From NCBI GenBank assembly GCA_900547395.1, contig URGP01000004.1:50917-114916 (forward strand): a DNA stretch of 64,000 nucleotides, written 5' to 3'. The notes beneath the pieces are model-generated. The model searched no databases, was not told where the DNA came from, and saw only the letters and a program-made list of their open reading frames with translations. Each line of letters opens with the position of its first letter. The first letter of the stretch is position 1. Positions 16,472-25,254 of the stretch are shown here, in pieces. A program made the position numbers and the translations under genes. This DNA is from an uncultured Opitutales bacterium. GTDB lineage: Bacteria; Verrucomicrobiota; Verrucomicrobiia; Opitutales; Intestinicryptomonadaceae.

Positions 16472-18643
16472 ATGAAAACTCCAAAATATACTGCTGAAAA
16501 AATATTCGCGCTTGCTTTGTCAGGGCTTGCTCCTATGCTTGCAACCGCCCAAACGGGAACATACCCTGATGCTGACGAAGGCAAGGAAATAGAGTCAACC
16601 CTTGTCTACGCGAGAATTCAGGAAAGCGCAACTTACGACCCCTCAACCTGGGCTGACAACCCGTGGACGTATTTTGTTAAATATAATTATACCGACAAAA
16701 CATCAAGCGCATTGTTGGAAGCTCCCGATTTGGCGGGCGCGCCTCTTGAAAGCACATCAGTTGAATTTGGAGACAATGGCAAAGTATTTAATTTTACGGA
16801 TGTTAATTTGACTTACAAATGGGCGGTTTTCAACCAATACACAACCGCAAATTTAGATAACGCTTCGCTAAACCTCTCATCGCGACAAATATCAGACGGA
16901 AGATACGGCGAACAAGAAAATGATTTATATTTTGCAACTGTAAATCTTAAAAACGGCTCCGCTTTAAATTATGGAGTCGGCAATTCAGTAAGGTTTTGGT
17001 TCTCAAACCTCGACATGCAGGACTCCTCTATGACAGGCGGGCTAAATTTGTGGCACACCGCAAATGTAAGCTTGAAAAACTCCGACATAACCGCAACGGG
17101 AACGCTATTGCAAATACACGGCAACGGCAACTCTTTCGTTGAATTAGACAACTCCGCCATGTCAACATCTACAACTGCAAGCGGGCTTCAATTATACGGG
17201 CATACGGCAACTGAAAATACACCAATAGAAATTACACTAAAAAATAATTCCAAATTCACTGCGGGAGCCGTCAGCGAAATAAACGGTTTTACAGCAACAA
17301 GTGGCGGAGACAGCTGGATTGGATGGGCAAATAAGGAAAACGGCAGAATTACCGTAAACATAGAATCGGGTTCTGAAATGATTTTGGGCTCAACTGCAAT
17401 CGGTCGTCAAGACGCATACAAGCAGGCGGCGGCGAATTACGGCATAAATATTTCGGGTTCGGAAGGCAATATTTCAAAGCTGATTACAAGAAACTTGATA
17501 TTGAATACTTCAACCAACGAAGCTGCCACAGAAACTTCATACAACACTTTCGTAAACGTCGGCGAATATTCGCTTTTGAGTGCAAATAACATTTATCTTG
17601 CGGACGTCTCCAATGCCGTAAGTGGTACGGCTAAAATATCGGTTGCAAGCAATTCGCAAGTTATGGTTTACCAGTCTTCGGCATTAAAAGAAGGCGATGA
17701 AACCATTTATAATGACGGGGGCTCAATAAACGTTGGAACAAAAGTACGCGCAGGCGGAAATGCCATTTTTGAAGCGGACGGCTCTTCGATAAGAGTTGAA
17801 ACAAGCATAATATCAATCGGCAGCGACACGTCAACGGGCGGCTCAAATACATTCTCGATAAAAAACACCTCGACCGATGTTTCAAAACAAAACTATGTTT
17901 CGGCTTTCAACTACGAAATGAAAAATTCCAAAGTTGAAGGTTCTACACAGACAAACCGCTTGGTTATCGACGGCAACACCTATGTTTCAGGCAGAACTTC
18001 CCCCGGCAACGGCGACAAGTCCCTCAGATTTAACGTCGCAACCAACGAAAGCGCATCTGGCGTTTCAGAATTGGTCTTGAAAGGCGAAAATCTCGAATTC
18101 GGATATTTCTTCCAGCTAAACGCGGGCAACGAAGCCTCAACGGGCGGACAAGGCATTATAACCATTGCGACATCGAGCGCAAAATCTAACGGACAAAACG
18201 GATTTTACATCTCAAACAATATGTCGATTTTGGGCGGCGACGGCACAAGCGCGGAAAATCCCATAGGCGGCGTGCTCAGAATGCAGGCGGACGAATCGGG
18301 CTTCGGATACGTCAATGCAAATGCCATAAACTTCACGGGCATATTGGAATTGGACTTTACCAAGCTCTTGGGAAAATACGAAGAAGGCGTAACCTTTAAG
18401 CTTATAAATGCAAGAAACACAAACGACAGCTCCACATGGCTTTCTTTCTGCGACAACCTCGTGCTTGAAGACTACTCGAATATAAATATCAAATTGCGCG
18501 ACGAAACCGACGAAGTGATATTTGAGCTAAACGGCGGCGAACTCTCGGTAATATATACCTCATACGTACCCGAACCAAGCACATTTGCGGCACTCTTCGG
18601 AGCAATCGCCCTTGCTTTTGCAATGTATAGAAGAAGAAAATAA
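16472..18643 (+). CDS. Large PEP-CTERM beta-helix surface protein
   Basis: A 723-residue secreted protein with a signal peptide (about 1-26, ending MLATAQ). A long Asn/Ser/Thr/Gly-rich region follows, made of short repeated strands (such as NLKNGSALNYG, SLKNSDITATG and TLKNNSKFTAG) typical of an autotransporter-passenger-like beta-helix. The tail VPEPSTFAA plus a hydrophobic helix and YRRRK is a PEP-CTERM sorting signal. No autotransporter barrel is fused. It is probably an exosortase-processed surface or matrix protein. Function is unknown. It has its own promoter candidate and terminator. Confidence 0.85.
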   Translation: MKTPKYTAEKIFALALSGLAPMLATAQTGTYPDADEGKEIESTLVYARIQESATYDPSTWADNPWTYFVKYNYTDKTSSALLEAPDLAGAPLESTSVEFGDNGKVFNFTDVNLTYKWAVFNQYTTANLDNASLNLSSRQISDGRYGEQENDLYFATVNLKNGSALNYGVGNSVRFWFSNLDMQDSSMTGGLNLWHTANVSLKNSDITATGTLLQIHGNGNSFVELDNSAMSTSTTASGLQLYGHTATENTPIEITLKNNSKFTAGAVSEINGFTATSGGDSWIGWANKENGRITVNIESGSEMILGSTAIGRQDAYKQAAANYGINISGSEGNISKLITRNLILNTSTNEAATETSYNTFVNVGEYSLLSANNIYLADVSNAVSGTAKISVASNSQVMVYQSSALKEGDETIYNDGGSINVGTKVRAGGNAIFEADGSSIRVETSIISIGSDTSTGGSNTFSIKNTSTDVSKQNYVSAFNYEMKNSKVEGSTQTNRLVIDGNTYVSGRTSPGNGDKSLRFNVATNESASGVSELVLKGENLEFGYFFQLNAGNEASTGGQGIITIATSSAKSNGQNGFYISNNMSILGGDGTSAENPIGGVLRMQADESGFGYVNANAINFTGILELDFTKLLGKYEEGVTFKLINARNTNDSSTWLSFCDNLVLEDYSNINIKLRDETDEVIFELNGGELSVIYTSYVPEPSTFAALFGAIALAFAMYRRRK

Positions 18644-18660
18644 AGGCATAAACGAATTTG

Positions 18661-18685
18661 GGGAGGCTTCGGTCTCCCTTTTTTT
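18661..18685 (+). terminator. Terminator after the long PEP-CTERM gene
   Basis: GGGAGGC and GTCTCCC pair around a TTCG tetraloop (18668-18671), followed by T7. Confidence 0.92.
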
Positions 18686-18797
18686 AGCAAAAACTTCGCG
18701 CAAAAGACAAATAACAAAAATGTAGTTTTTCGCAATAAATTCGATTTTATTTAAATTAAAACTTGTATGAGTATTTTTTTGTGCCATTCTTGACAAA

Positions 18798-19916
18798 ATG
18801 AAGACTTTATTTGTACCTTCTGAAAAATACTCAAAAGAATTGCGCGTGGCAATAACTCCTTCCGATGCGGCAAAGCTTTCCAAGCTCGGTTGGAGCGTCA
18901 ATGTCGAAACAAACGCGGGCACCGGTGCAGGATTTGCAGACGCCGACTATGTCAATGCAGGGGCAAACATCGTTTCAGCCGACTTTGAAAAGCAAGCCGA
19001 CTTCGTTGCGTGCGTGCGCAAACCTTCAATCGAATCAATTAAAAACCGCAAACAAGGCTCTTTCCATTTAAGCCTTCTCGACCCCTTTAACGAAAAAGAG
19101 CTGATTAAGGCTTTTGCCGACAATAATGTCACGGCGGCAAGCTTTGAAATGATACCAAGAAGCACAATCGCCCAAAAAATGGACGTATTAAGTTCTCAGG
19201 CAAACCTCGCGGGATATTACAGCGTGTTAAAGGCGGCAACCACAATAAACAAAATCATGCCGATGATGATGACGCCCGCAGGCACGATTTCGCCGCTTAA
19301 AGTATTTGTAATCGGCGTCGGAGTCGCGGGCTTGCAGGCGATTGCAACCGCAAAGCGTCTCGGCGCGCGTGTTGAAGCTTTCGACACCCGTCCTGTAGTG
19401 GAAGAGCAAGTTAAAAGCTTGGGCGCAAAATTCGTTAAAATCGACATCGGCGAAACGGGACAGACCGCACAAGGCTATGCGAAAGCCCTTACTCCCGAAC
19501 AAATCGAGCTTCAACAAAAGGGAATGGCGAAAGTCTGCGCGCAATCAGACATCGTAATCACAACCGCAAAACTCTTCGGCAGAAAGCCCCCGCGCCTCAT
19601 TACTGAAGAAATGATTGCCGCAATGAAACGCGGCAGCGTCATAGTTGACTTGGCGGCTGAAAGCGGCGGCAATGTCGCAGGCTCCAAGTTCGGTGAAATC
19701 GTCGAAACCGAAAACGGCGTGAAAATCATCGGCGACACCACATTTGAAAGCGATGTCTCAGCTTCCGCAAGCCAGATGTACAGCGCAAACGTCTATAATT
19801 TCATAGAGCACTTCACAAACAAGGAAACGGGCTTTGCCGTAAACTTGGAAGACCCGATTATGAACGGTTGCATCGTAACTTCAAACGGGGAAATCCGCGA
19901 CGAACGCTTCAAATAA
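18798..19916 (+). CDS. pntAA: NAD(P) transhydrogenase subunit alpha 1
   Basis: Soluble NAD(H)-binding domain I of the proton-translocating transhydrogenase. The 372-residue product contains the alanine dehydrogenase/PNT fold with MKTLFVPSE and LRVAITPSDAAKL at the N-terminus, the Rossmann motif VIGVGVAGLQAIATAKRLGA and the loop RPPRLIT-like segment KPPRLITEEM. The alpha chain is split, as in many bacteria: the membrane part is the next gene. The start has no Shine-Dalgarno. It forms a three-gene operon with pntAB and pntB that couples the proton gradient to NADPH formation. Confidence 0.95.
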   Translation: MKTLFVPSEKYSKELRVAITPSDAAKLSKLGWSVNVETNAGTGAGFADADYVNAGANIVSADFEKQADFVACVRKPSIESIKNRKQGSFHLSLLDPFNEKELIKAFADNNVTAASFEMIPRSTIAQKMDVLSSQANLAGYYSVLKAATTINKIMPMMMTPAGTISPLKVFVIGVGVAGLQAIATAKRLGARVEAFDTRPVVEEQVKSLGAKFVKIDIGETGQTAQGYAKALTPEQIELQQKGMAKVCAQSDIVITTAKLFGRKPPRLITEEMIAAMKRGSVIVDLAAESGGNVAGSKFGEIVETENGVKIIGDTTFESDVSASASQMYSANVYNFIEHFTNKETGFAVNLEDPIMNGCIVTSNGEIRDERFK

Positions 19917-19940
19917 AACTTTAAATTTCATTAAAATAAT

Positions 19941-20231
19941 ATGGAAATTATATTGCTATTATTCATATTCACGCTCGCGGCGTTCTTGGGGTTTGAGCTT
20001 ATCGCAAAAGTCCCAAGCCAGTTGCATACGCCGCTTATGAGCGGCTCAAACGCAATCAGCGGCATCACAATAGTCGGCGCAATCATCGCAACAGGCGGCA
20101 CCACAAACGACACCCTCGCGACAGTGCTCGGTTTTGCGGCATTGGTGCTTGCGTCAATCAACGTTGTCGGCGGCTATCTGGTGACAAACAGAATGCTTGG
20201 CATGTTCAAGACTAAGAAGGAAGGCAAATAA
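19941..20231 (+). CDS. pntAB: NAD(P) transhydrogenase subunit alpha 2
   Basis: A 96-residue membrane subunit with three or four hydrophobic helices. The signature FLGFELIAKVPSQLHTPLMS and SGITIVGAI matches PntA-2 of split transhydrogenases. It lies 24 nt after pntAA and one base before pntB. Confidence 0.93.
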   Translation: MEIILLLFIFTLAAFLGFELIAKVPSQLHTPLMSGSNAISGITIVGAIIATGGTTNDTLATVLGFAALVLASINVVGGYLVTNRMLGMFKTKKEGK

Positions 20232-20232
20232 G

Positions 20233-21636
20233 ATGAGAGAAATTCTTATAAACATAACTTACATTCTTTCTGCTTGCCTCTTTATATTCGGCATCAAAAT
20301 GCTCGGCAAGGCGGAAACTGCCAAAAAAGGCAATCTCATATCGTCGGCAAGCATGCTGATTGCGGTTGTCGCCACGCTGTTTGACAGGCAACTTTTGGAA
20401 TGCAATTTTGCAATGTGGGCTCTCATATTCGGCGGAATTTCGCTTGGCGCAGTAATTGGCTGGGCAATGGCAAAATATGTCAAAATGACATCAATGCCCG
20501 AAATGGTCGCGCTCTTAAACGGATTCGGTGGCTTGGCATCGCTTCTCGTCGGCTGGGCAGACTTCCAGTTTAACGGCGCAAACCCCGCCGTAAACCCATA
20601 TTTTTACAAGACTGCGACAATACTTGCGATATTGATTGGCGGATTGACCTTCACAGGTTCAATCTACGCATGGGGCAAGCTCTCGGGCAAGATTTCGGGC
20701 AAAGCCAAAACATTCGCGGGACAAAAGGCGGTAAACGCAACAATCGCCGCGCTTTGCCTTATTTCATCAGTAGCATTTATAGTCTTGGGCAACTATGACG
20801 CCGCATACGCATGCATGATTGCGGGAGTTGTTTTATCTCTCGCGCTCGGATTTGCCGCGGTAATGCCAATAGGCGGCGGCGATATGCCCGTTGTCATTTC
20901 CCTTTTAAACAGCTTTTCGGGCTTGGCGGCTTCGGCGGCGGGCTTCGTAATCCAAAACAACGTACTGATTGTTGCGGGCTGTTTGGTTGGCGCAAGCGGA
21001 GTAATACTTTCTGTCATCATGTGCAAGGCGATGAACAGAACTCTTTACAACGTGCTCTTCTCGGGCTTCGGCGCAACATCGGCAAAAAGCGGCGAAGTCA
21101 AAGGTGAAATGAAAGCGATTTCAACCGACGACGCATACTATGTTCTTGAAGCCGCGCAAAACGTTGTCTTTATTCCAGGCTACGGCATGGCAGTTGCGCA
21201 AGCGCAGCACGCAGTCAAGGAACTCGCAACAATATTGGAAGATAAGGGCGCGGAAGTGCGCTTTGCAATCCACCCCGTAGCGGGCAGAATGCCCGGGCAT
21301 ATGAACGTCCTCTTGGCGGAAGCCGATGTTCCTTACGAGCAGCTTTGCGAAATGCAGGACGTAAACCCGATTATGGAAAATGTTGACGTCGCCATCGTTA
21401 TAGGCGCAAACGATGTCGTAAATCCCGCCGCGGCGCAAGACAAGTCAAGCCCGATTTACGGAATGCCGATTATCGAGGCATACAAGGCAAAGAGCGTGTT
21501 CTGCTTAAAGCGCGGACAAGGCGCGGGCTTCTCGGGCTTGGTAAATTCGCTCTTCTTTGCGGAAAACACCCGAATGATTTACGGGGACGCAAAAGGAACG
21601 ATAACCGACCTTGTTTCAAAATTCAAACAAGCTTAA
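20233..21636 (+). CDS. pntB: NAD(P) transhydrogenase subunit beta
   Basis: A 467-residue protein from the ATG at 20233 (MREILINITYILS); a longer start at 20197 would overlap pntAB. Nine or so membrane helices make domain II, followed by the NADP(H)-binding domain III. Domain III shows VVFIPGYGMAVAQAQHAV, HPVAGRMPGHMNVLLAEA and the GANDVVNPAA motif. The enzyme makes NADPH from NADH using proton flow. The operon ends in a strong terminator. Confidence 0.96.
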   Translation: MREILINITYILSACLFIFGIKMLGKAETAKKGNLISSASMLIAVVATLFDRQLLECNFAMWALIFGGISLGAVIGWAMAKYVKMTSMPEMVALLNGFGGLASLLVGWADFQFNGANPAVNPYFYKTATILAILIGGLTFTGSIYAWGKLSGKISGKAKTFAGQKAVNATIAALCLISSVAFIVLGNYDAAYACMIAGVVLSLALGFAAVMPIGGGDMPVVISLLNSFSGLAASAAGFVIQNNVLIVAGCLVGASGVILSVIMCKAMNRTLYNVLFSGFGATSAKSGEVKGEMKAISTDDAYYVLEAAQNVVFIPGYGMAVAQAQHAVKELATILEDKGAEVRFAIHPVAGRMPGHMNVLLAEADVPYEQLCEMQDVNPIMENVDVAIVIGANDVVNPAAAQDKSSPIYGMPIIEAYKAKSVFCLKRGQGAGFSGLVNSLFFAENTRMIYGDAKGTITDLVSKFKQA

Positions 21637-21656
21637 TAAATAAAGCATAAAAAAAC

Positions 21657-21689
21657 AAAAAGCGGCGCAAATTAAACGCCGCTTTTTTT
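21657..21689 (+). terminator. Terminator of the pnt operon
   Basis: AAAAAGCGGCG (21657-21667) pairs with CGCCGC and T's (21677-21687) around a 9-nt loop, ending in T7. Confidence 0.92.
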
Positions 21690-21717
21690 GCGCCCTAATA
21701 AGGCACACCAAGAACAC

Positions 21718-22797
21718 TTATTTTACATTAACCACTTCGCGGGCGACGCGGCGGGGGATTGCAACCATCGTTTCCCAGGGTATGCGGCGAGTCCAATGGC
21801 TGTACAGGGGCAAATCTATGCACTCTCCGCCCTGTTTTCCGATAAACACGACTTCGTCTCCCTGTTCTGCCTCGGAAGCGTTTGCGATGTCAACCAAAGT
21901 TTCGTCGAGGCTCACTCCGCCCAATATCGGGCATTTTTTACCTCTGACAAGCACGCAGGCGTTTTTTGAAAAATTCGACGGGACTCCGTCGGCAAATCCT
22001 GCGCTTACGGTTGCGATAATCCTTTTTTCGTTACGGCTGATTGACGCTATGCGCGCCTTAAACGACATAACAGGCTCGACGTCGGCAATGGTTTTGCATC
22101 TGCCTCCGAAAGGGCTTATTCCGTACTGCAACAGCCCTACCCTGACAGCGTTGAAAGGCGCGCCGTCTTTTATGTAGTTCAGCCCCGCAGACGCGTGAAG
22201 GTGGATTAGAATATTTTTCGCCCCGAATTCATCCACGACCCGCGTAAAATTCCGCATCTGCATATGCGTATAACTTTCATCGCAGTCTGCCGACGACAAA
22301 TGCGTAAAGACTCCTGAAATCCGCAAATTTGAAAACTTGCTAACTTCCCTTAAAAATTCGACTGCCTTTTCGTGCCAAACACCGAAACGCCCCATTCCCG
22401 TATCGATTTTCACATGCAAATCCAAAATCCTGCCACGTTCTCGGGCAAGAGAGTTGAAATCCAAAGCCTCTTCGAGGGTTGAAATTGCGGGTGTTGCGCC
22501 GTACTCGAATACGAGCCTGCGCTCGTCGGGCAAAAGCGGGCTTAGAACAAGAACCGGCTTTGACGAAACCAATTCGCGTATGCGCGAAACTTCCTGCATG
22601 TTGGCGACCGCAAACATATCAGCCCCGCCCTTCAAAAATCTTACCACTGAGCGCGGCAATGAATGCCCGTAAGCGTCCGCCTTGACAACGGCAATGTAAA
22701 CAGTGCCTTTCGGCAGCGCGGCTTTTATCTTGCGCACGTTATTTTCGAGCGCGCCCAAATTTATTTCTATCCAAGACCTGTTCAAAGCGGTATTCAT
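21718..22797 (-). CDS. alr: Alanine racemase, catalytic Tyr replaced by Phe
   Basis: PLP-dependent enzyme that makes D-alanine for peptidoglycan. The 359-residue fold-type III barrel carries the PLP lysine Lys39 in VVKADAYGH, the Arg of GMGRFGV and the pyridine-nitrogen Arg in VRVGLLQYGI. The loop that normally reads GYADG, with the Tyr acting as the second catalytic base (Tyr265 in Geobacillus), reads SAGFADG here, with TTT at 21994-21996 (Phe268). The CMD motif is SLD. The overall fold is clear, but the racemisation mechanism may be altered or weak. It is monocistronic and divergent from yraN. Confidence 0.88.
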   Translation of the reverse strand: MNTALNRSWIEINLGALENNVRKIKAALPKGTVYIAVVKADAYGHSLPRSVVRFLKGGADMFAVANMQEVSRIRELVSSKPVLVLSPLLPDERRLVFEYGATPAISTLEEALDFNSLARERGRILDLHVKIDTGMGRFGVWHEKAVEFLREVSKFSNLRISGVFTHLSSADCDESYTHMQMRNFTRVVDEFGAKNILIHLHASAGLNYIKDGAPFNAVRVGLLQYGISPFGGRCKTIADVEPVMSFKARIASISRNEKRIIATVSAGFADGVPSNFSKNACVLVRGKKCPILGGVSLDETLVDIANASEAEQGDEVVFIGKQGGECIDLPLYSHWTRRIPWETMVAIPRRVAREVVNVK

Positions 22798-22889
22798 CTA
22801 ATGCAAAAACTTAAAAAAGATAGACCCGCGCCCGCCTTCCGCGCAATAAAAAAATTGAAACTTGAAGATTTTAGGCCAATATTTTTTTT

Positions 22890-23288
22890 ATGAAATTTTT
22901 TGAATTCGTTTTGAAATTTTTAAGGCGCAGGAACAGCTTGGGATACAGGGCTGAAACCGCCGCCGTAAAATTTCTGAAAAAAGAAAAGAAATTCAAAATA
23001 CTTCAGCGAAACTACCGCCACAAACATCTTGAAACGGACATAATCTGTTTCGACAAATTTTCAAATTCCATAGTTTTTATCGAAGTTAAATGCCGCCCTT
23101 ACTACGCGAAAGTGCGCGGCTATTACAGCGCGACTTCAAAAAAGAAAACCGAAAATCTCCGCAAATGCGCAAAAGAGTTTTTACGCGAAAACAGGGCGTT
23201 TAACCAAAATTTCAGATTTTCGGTAGTCGAAGTAATCCACAACGAAAAAGGCGAATTTACCGACATTTCTCTTTACGAAACCCGCTAA
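22890..23288 (+). CDS. YraN family (UPF0102) nuclease-fold protein
   Basis: A 132-residue protein of the YraN family, with a restriction-endonuclease-like core. The line GYRAETAAVKFLKKE, then ILQRNYRHKHLETDIICFD and VFIEVKCR shows the (D/E)-D-ExK type metal-site pattern. The molecular role of YraN proteins is unknown, although a link to DNA repair or recombination is often proposed. It stands between alr and the TetR gene and converges on the latter with an 18-nt gap. Confidence 0.85.
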   Translation: MKFFEFVLKFLRRRNSLGYRAETAAVKFLKKEKKFKILQRNYRHKHLETDIICFDKFSNSIVFIEVKCRPYYAKVRGYYSATSKKKTENLRKCAKEFLRENRAFNQNFRFSVVEVIHNEKGEFTDISLYETR

Positions 23289-23306
23289 AAAGCATTTGGA
23301 GTTTTA

Positions 23307-23870
23307 TCACTTTTTTATTAGATTGTAAAAATTCCAAATGTCCTCAACAATGCGCTTTTTTACATAATCGCCGTTGGGAGTTTTTGTGATGTAAGTTGTG
23401 CGCCCCAATATGGAAAGAAGCGTGGCTCCCACAAATTTTTCGGATAAATCTTTAATCTCGCCCCTTAATTTTGCATTGCGTATCACCATCATAGCTTTTG
23501 TAAATTCTTCGATGGAGTACTTTTTGAAACGCTCATCGCGCAAAATTGCCCGAGAATACACTATGTTATAGCGCAAAATATCAATAGTATGCTCGCCGCA
23601 CCTCAAAAGCTCGTCTTCAACTTTTACGACGTGTATAAGAAAATCTTTGAGCGTTATATTTTCCAAATCAATATCAGTCAAATAGCCGTCAAAGAAAAAA
23701 TGCCTGCAAGCATGAAATACCAGATCTTCCTTGTTTTTAAAATAGAAGTACAAAAGTCCGCGCGATATTCCCAAAAACTTTTGAATATCGCCTATGCTTA
23801 TATCGTCATACCCCTTCTCCACCATCAGGAAGAATGCGGCTTCCAATATCTTTTCACGCGTAATTTTCAC
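23307..23870 (-). CDS. TetR family transcriptional regulator
   Basis: A 187-residue regulator with a GTG start at 23870. The N-terminal helix-turn-helix (about 5-50) reads ILEAAFFLMVEKGYDDISI, then IQKFLGISRGLLYFYFKNKEDL, the typical TetR pattern. The C-terminal ligand domain is unlike any specific family I can name. The gene is divergent from a FadL-like transporter, and two TTGAAC-N4-GTTCAA dyads lie between them, one inside the candidate promoter spacer. By analogy with FadR-type TetR proteins, it may sense an acyl-CoA and control lipid uptake; this is inference. Confidence 0.9.
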   Translation of the reverse strand: MKITREKILEAAFFLMVEKGYDDISIGDIQKFLGISRGLLYFYFKNKEDLVFHACRHFFFDGYLTDIDLENITLKDFLIHVVKVEDELLRCGEHTIDILRYNIVYSRAILRDERFKKYSIEEFTKAMMVIRNAKLRGEIKDLSEKFVGATLLSILGRTTYITKTPNGDYVKKRIVEDIWNFYNLIKK

Positions 23871-23932
23871 AATATTAAATACTGTATTTTACAACAATTT
23901 GGGCAAGTAAAATAATTCGGCTTTTCAAACTT

Positions 23933-23948
23933 TTGAACAAATGTTCAA
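23933..23948. promoter_or_regulatory. Operator-like dyad 1 (TTGAAC-N4-GTTCAA)
   Basis: Perfect 6-bp inverted repeat with a 4-bp spacer, AAAT. It lies between the divergent tetR and fadL genes, upstream of the -35 candidate. Its centre is 29 bp from that of dyad 2, close to three helical turns. Confidence 0.75.
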
Positions 23949-23955
23949 TTTTTTA

Positions 23956-23984
23956 TTGACATTGAACGATTGTTCAATTTTATT
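23956..23984 (+). promoter_or_regulatory. Candidate fadL promoter
   Basis: TTGACA at 23956-23961 and TTTATT at 23979-23984 are 17 bp apart. The spacer is exactly operator dyad 2, so bound TetR protein would block RNA polymerase. The leader to the ATG at 24005 is about 15 nt. Confidence 0.6.
23962..23977. promoter_or_regulatory. Operator-like dyad 2 (TTGAAC-N4-GTTCAA)
   Basis: Same half-sites as dyad 1 with spacer GATT. It lies between the -35 and -10 candidates of the FadL-like gene. Confidence 0.75.
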
Positions 23985-24004
23985 CATTTGAATATTTTTT
24001 TGTT

Positions 24005-25204
24005 ATGAAACTCTCAAAGAAAATCTCTTTAACAGCCCTATTATTGGCACCTGCCCTTTATTCGCCCGGCGCGGGCTTTCAAATACAAGAACAAGGAGCG
24101 TCCAATATGGGTACGGCAATGGCCGGCGCGGTTACAAACGCAAACAATGACGCCACTGCGGCGTTTGCCAATCCTTCCGCTTTGTCTTTCTTAAACAAAG
24201 GCGATAAAAACACGGTTATTTCCATAAGCGGAGCCGCCGTTTTGCCTACGCTCGCTTACAAGGGAAACGATGGAACAGTTGCCGACTGCGCCGTAAATTC
24301 ATACGTTCCCAACTTTTTTGCAGCCCATAAATTCAATGACAGAATTACGGCTTCCATGTCAATTACCGCGCCATACGGCTTGGAGTCCAAATATGACAAA
24401 AATTGGCAAGGCAACGCGCAAGGCATACACTCTTATCTCATGACAGCCGACTTCAACCCGTCTGTCAGTTTAAAAATTACAGACTGGCTTTCTGTCAGCG
24501 GAGGATTAAGCGCGCAATTTGCCTATGTAAAACTTACCCAAAACGCGCCTTATGAAAAAATGTCAGGCGACAGCTGGGGGATTGGCGGAAACATCGGCAT
24601 TACAATTCAATATGCCGATGAAGGCAGAATAGGCTTTTCGTGGCGCAGCTCTGTCCACCACGAATTTTCAGGCGACGCCCACAGCAAAAGCGCATACGCG
24701 CCGATATTGGGCAATCCGGACATTGAAGCGGAAGTTGACATACCGCATACTTTCACGGTGGGAGTTTACCAGCGGCTGCCGGATTTATTTGACAGATTTG
24801 CAATCATGGCAGACTACACTTACACAATGTGGTCGTCGTTTGACGAGCTTAAAGTTTCAGGGCTTGCCGCACCGTTCTGTGAAAAAGAAGACTGGAAAGA
24901 CACTTCAAGAATTTCGCTTGGCTTGCATTACTATCCGAAATTTGACGAAAACCTGACATTGCGCATAGGTTCGGCATTCGATGAAAGCCCCGTAAAAACC
25001 GTAAACCGCACAGTGCGCATACCTTGCGGCGACCGTGTATGGTTTTCAACGGGAGCAGGCTATAAATACGGCGCGTTTACTTTTGACGCAGGCTACTCTT
25101 ATATTATGGTTGTCGGCAATACGGACATAAACAAAGGCGGTGTAAACGGGCATTATTACGGACATATACACGTTATATCAGCGCAAATAACATACGAATT
25201 TTAA
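24005..25204 (+). CDS. FadL/OmpP1 family outer-membrane transporter
   Basis: A 399-residue outer-membrane beta-barrel protein with a signal peptide (about 1-21). After cleavage it begins AGFQIQEQGASNMGTAMAGA and then ANNDATAAFANPSAL, the hallmark of the FadL/TodX family, whose N-terminus plugs the barrel. The last residues (ISAQITYEF) end in the aromatic Phe of barrel proteins. FadL proteins pass long-chain fatty acids or other hydrophobic compounds across the outer membrane. Divergent TetR control supports regulated uptake. No fatty-acid oxidation genes are beside it. Confidence 0.92.
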   Translation: MKLSKKISLTALLLAPALYSPGAGFQIQEQGASNMGTAMAGAVTNANNDATAAFANPSALSFLNKGDKNTVISISGAAVLPTLAYKGNDGTVADCAVNSYVPNFFAAHKFNDRITASMSITAPYGLESKYDKNWQGNAQGIHSYLMTADFNPSVSLKITDWLSVSGGLSAQFAYVKLTQNAPYEKMSGDSWGIGGNIGITIQYADEGRIGFSWRSSVHHEFSGDAHSKSAYAPILGNPDIEAEVDIPHTFTVGVYQRLPDLFDRFAIMADYTYTMWSSFDELKVSGLAAPFCEKEDWKDTSRISLGLHYYPKFDENLTLRIGSAFDESPVKTVNRTVRIPCGDRVWFSTGAGYKYGAFTFDAGYSYIMVVGNTDINKGGVNGHYYGHIHVISAQITYEF

Positions 25205-25212
25205 CTATCCGC

Positions 25213-25246
25213 AAAAAAACCGAGAAAAATTTTTCTCGGTTTTTTA
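25213..25246. terminator. Bidirectional terminator between fadL-like gene and leuA
   Basis: A continuous palindrome centred on 25229/25230 (AACCGAGA arms with an A/T core) with A7 and T6 flanks can stop transcription from both sides. Confidence 0.88.
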
Positions 25247-25254
25247 TTGTATTT

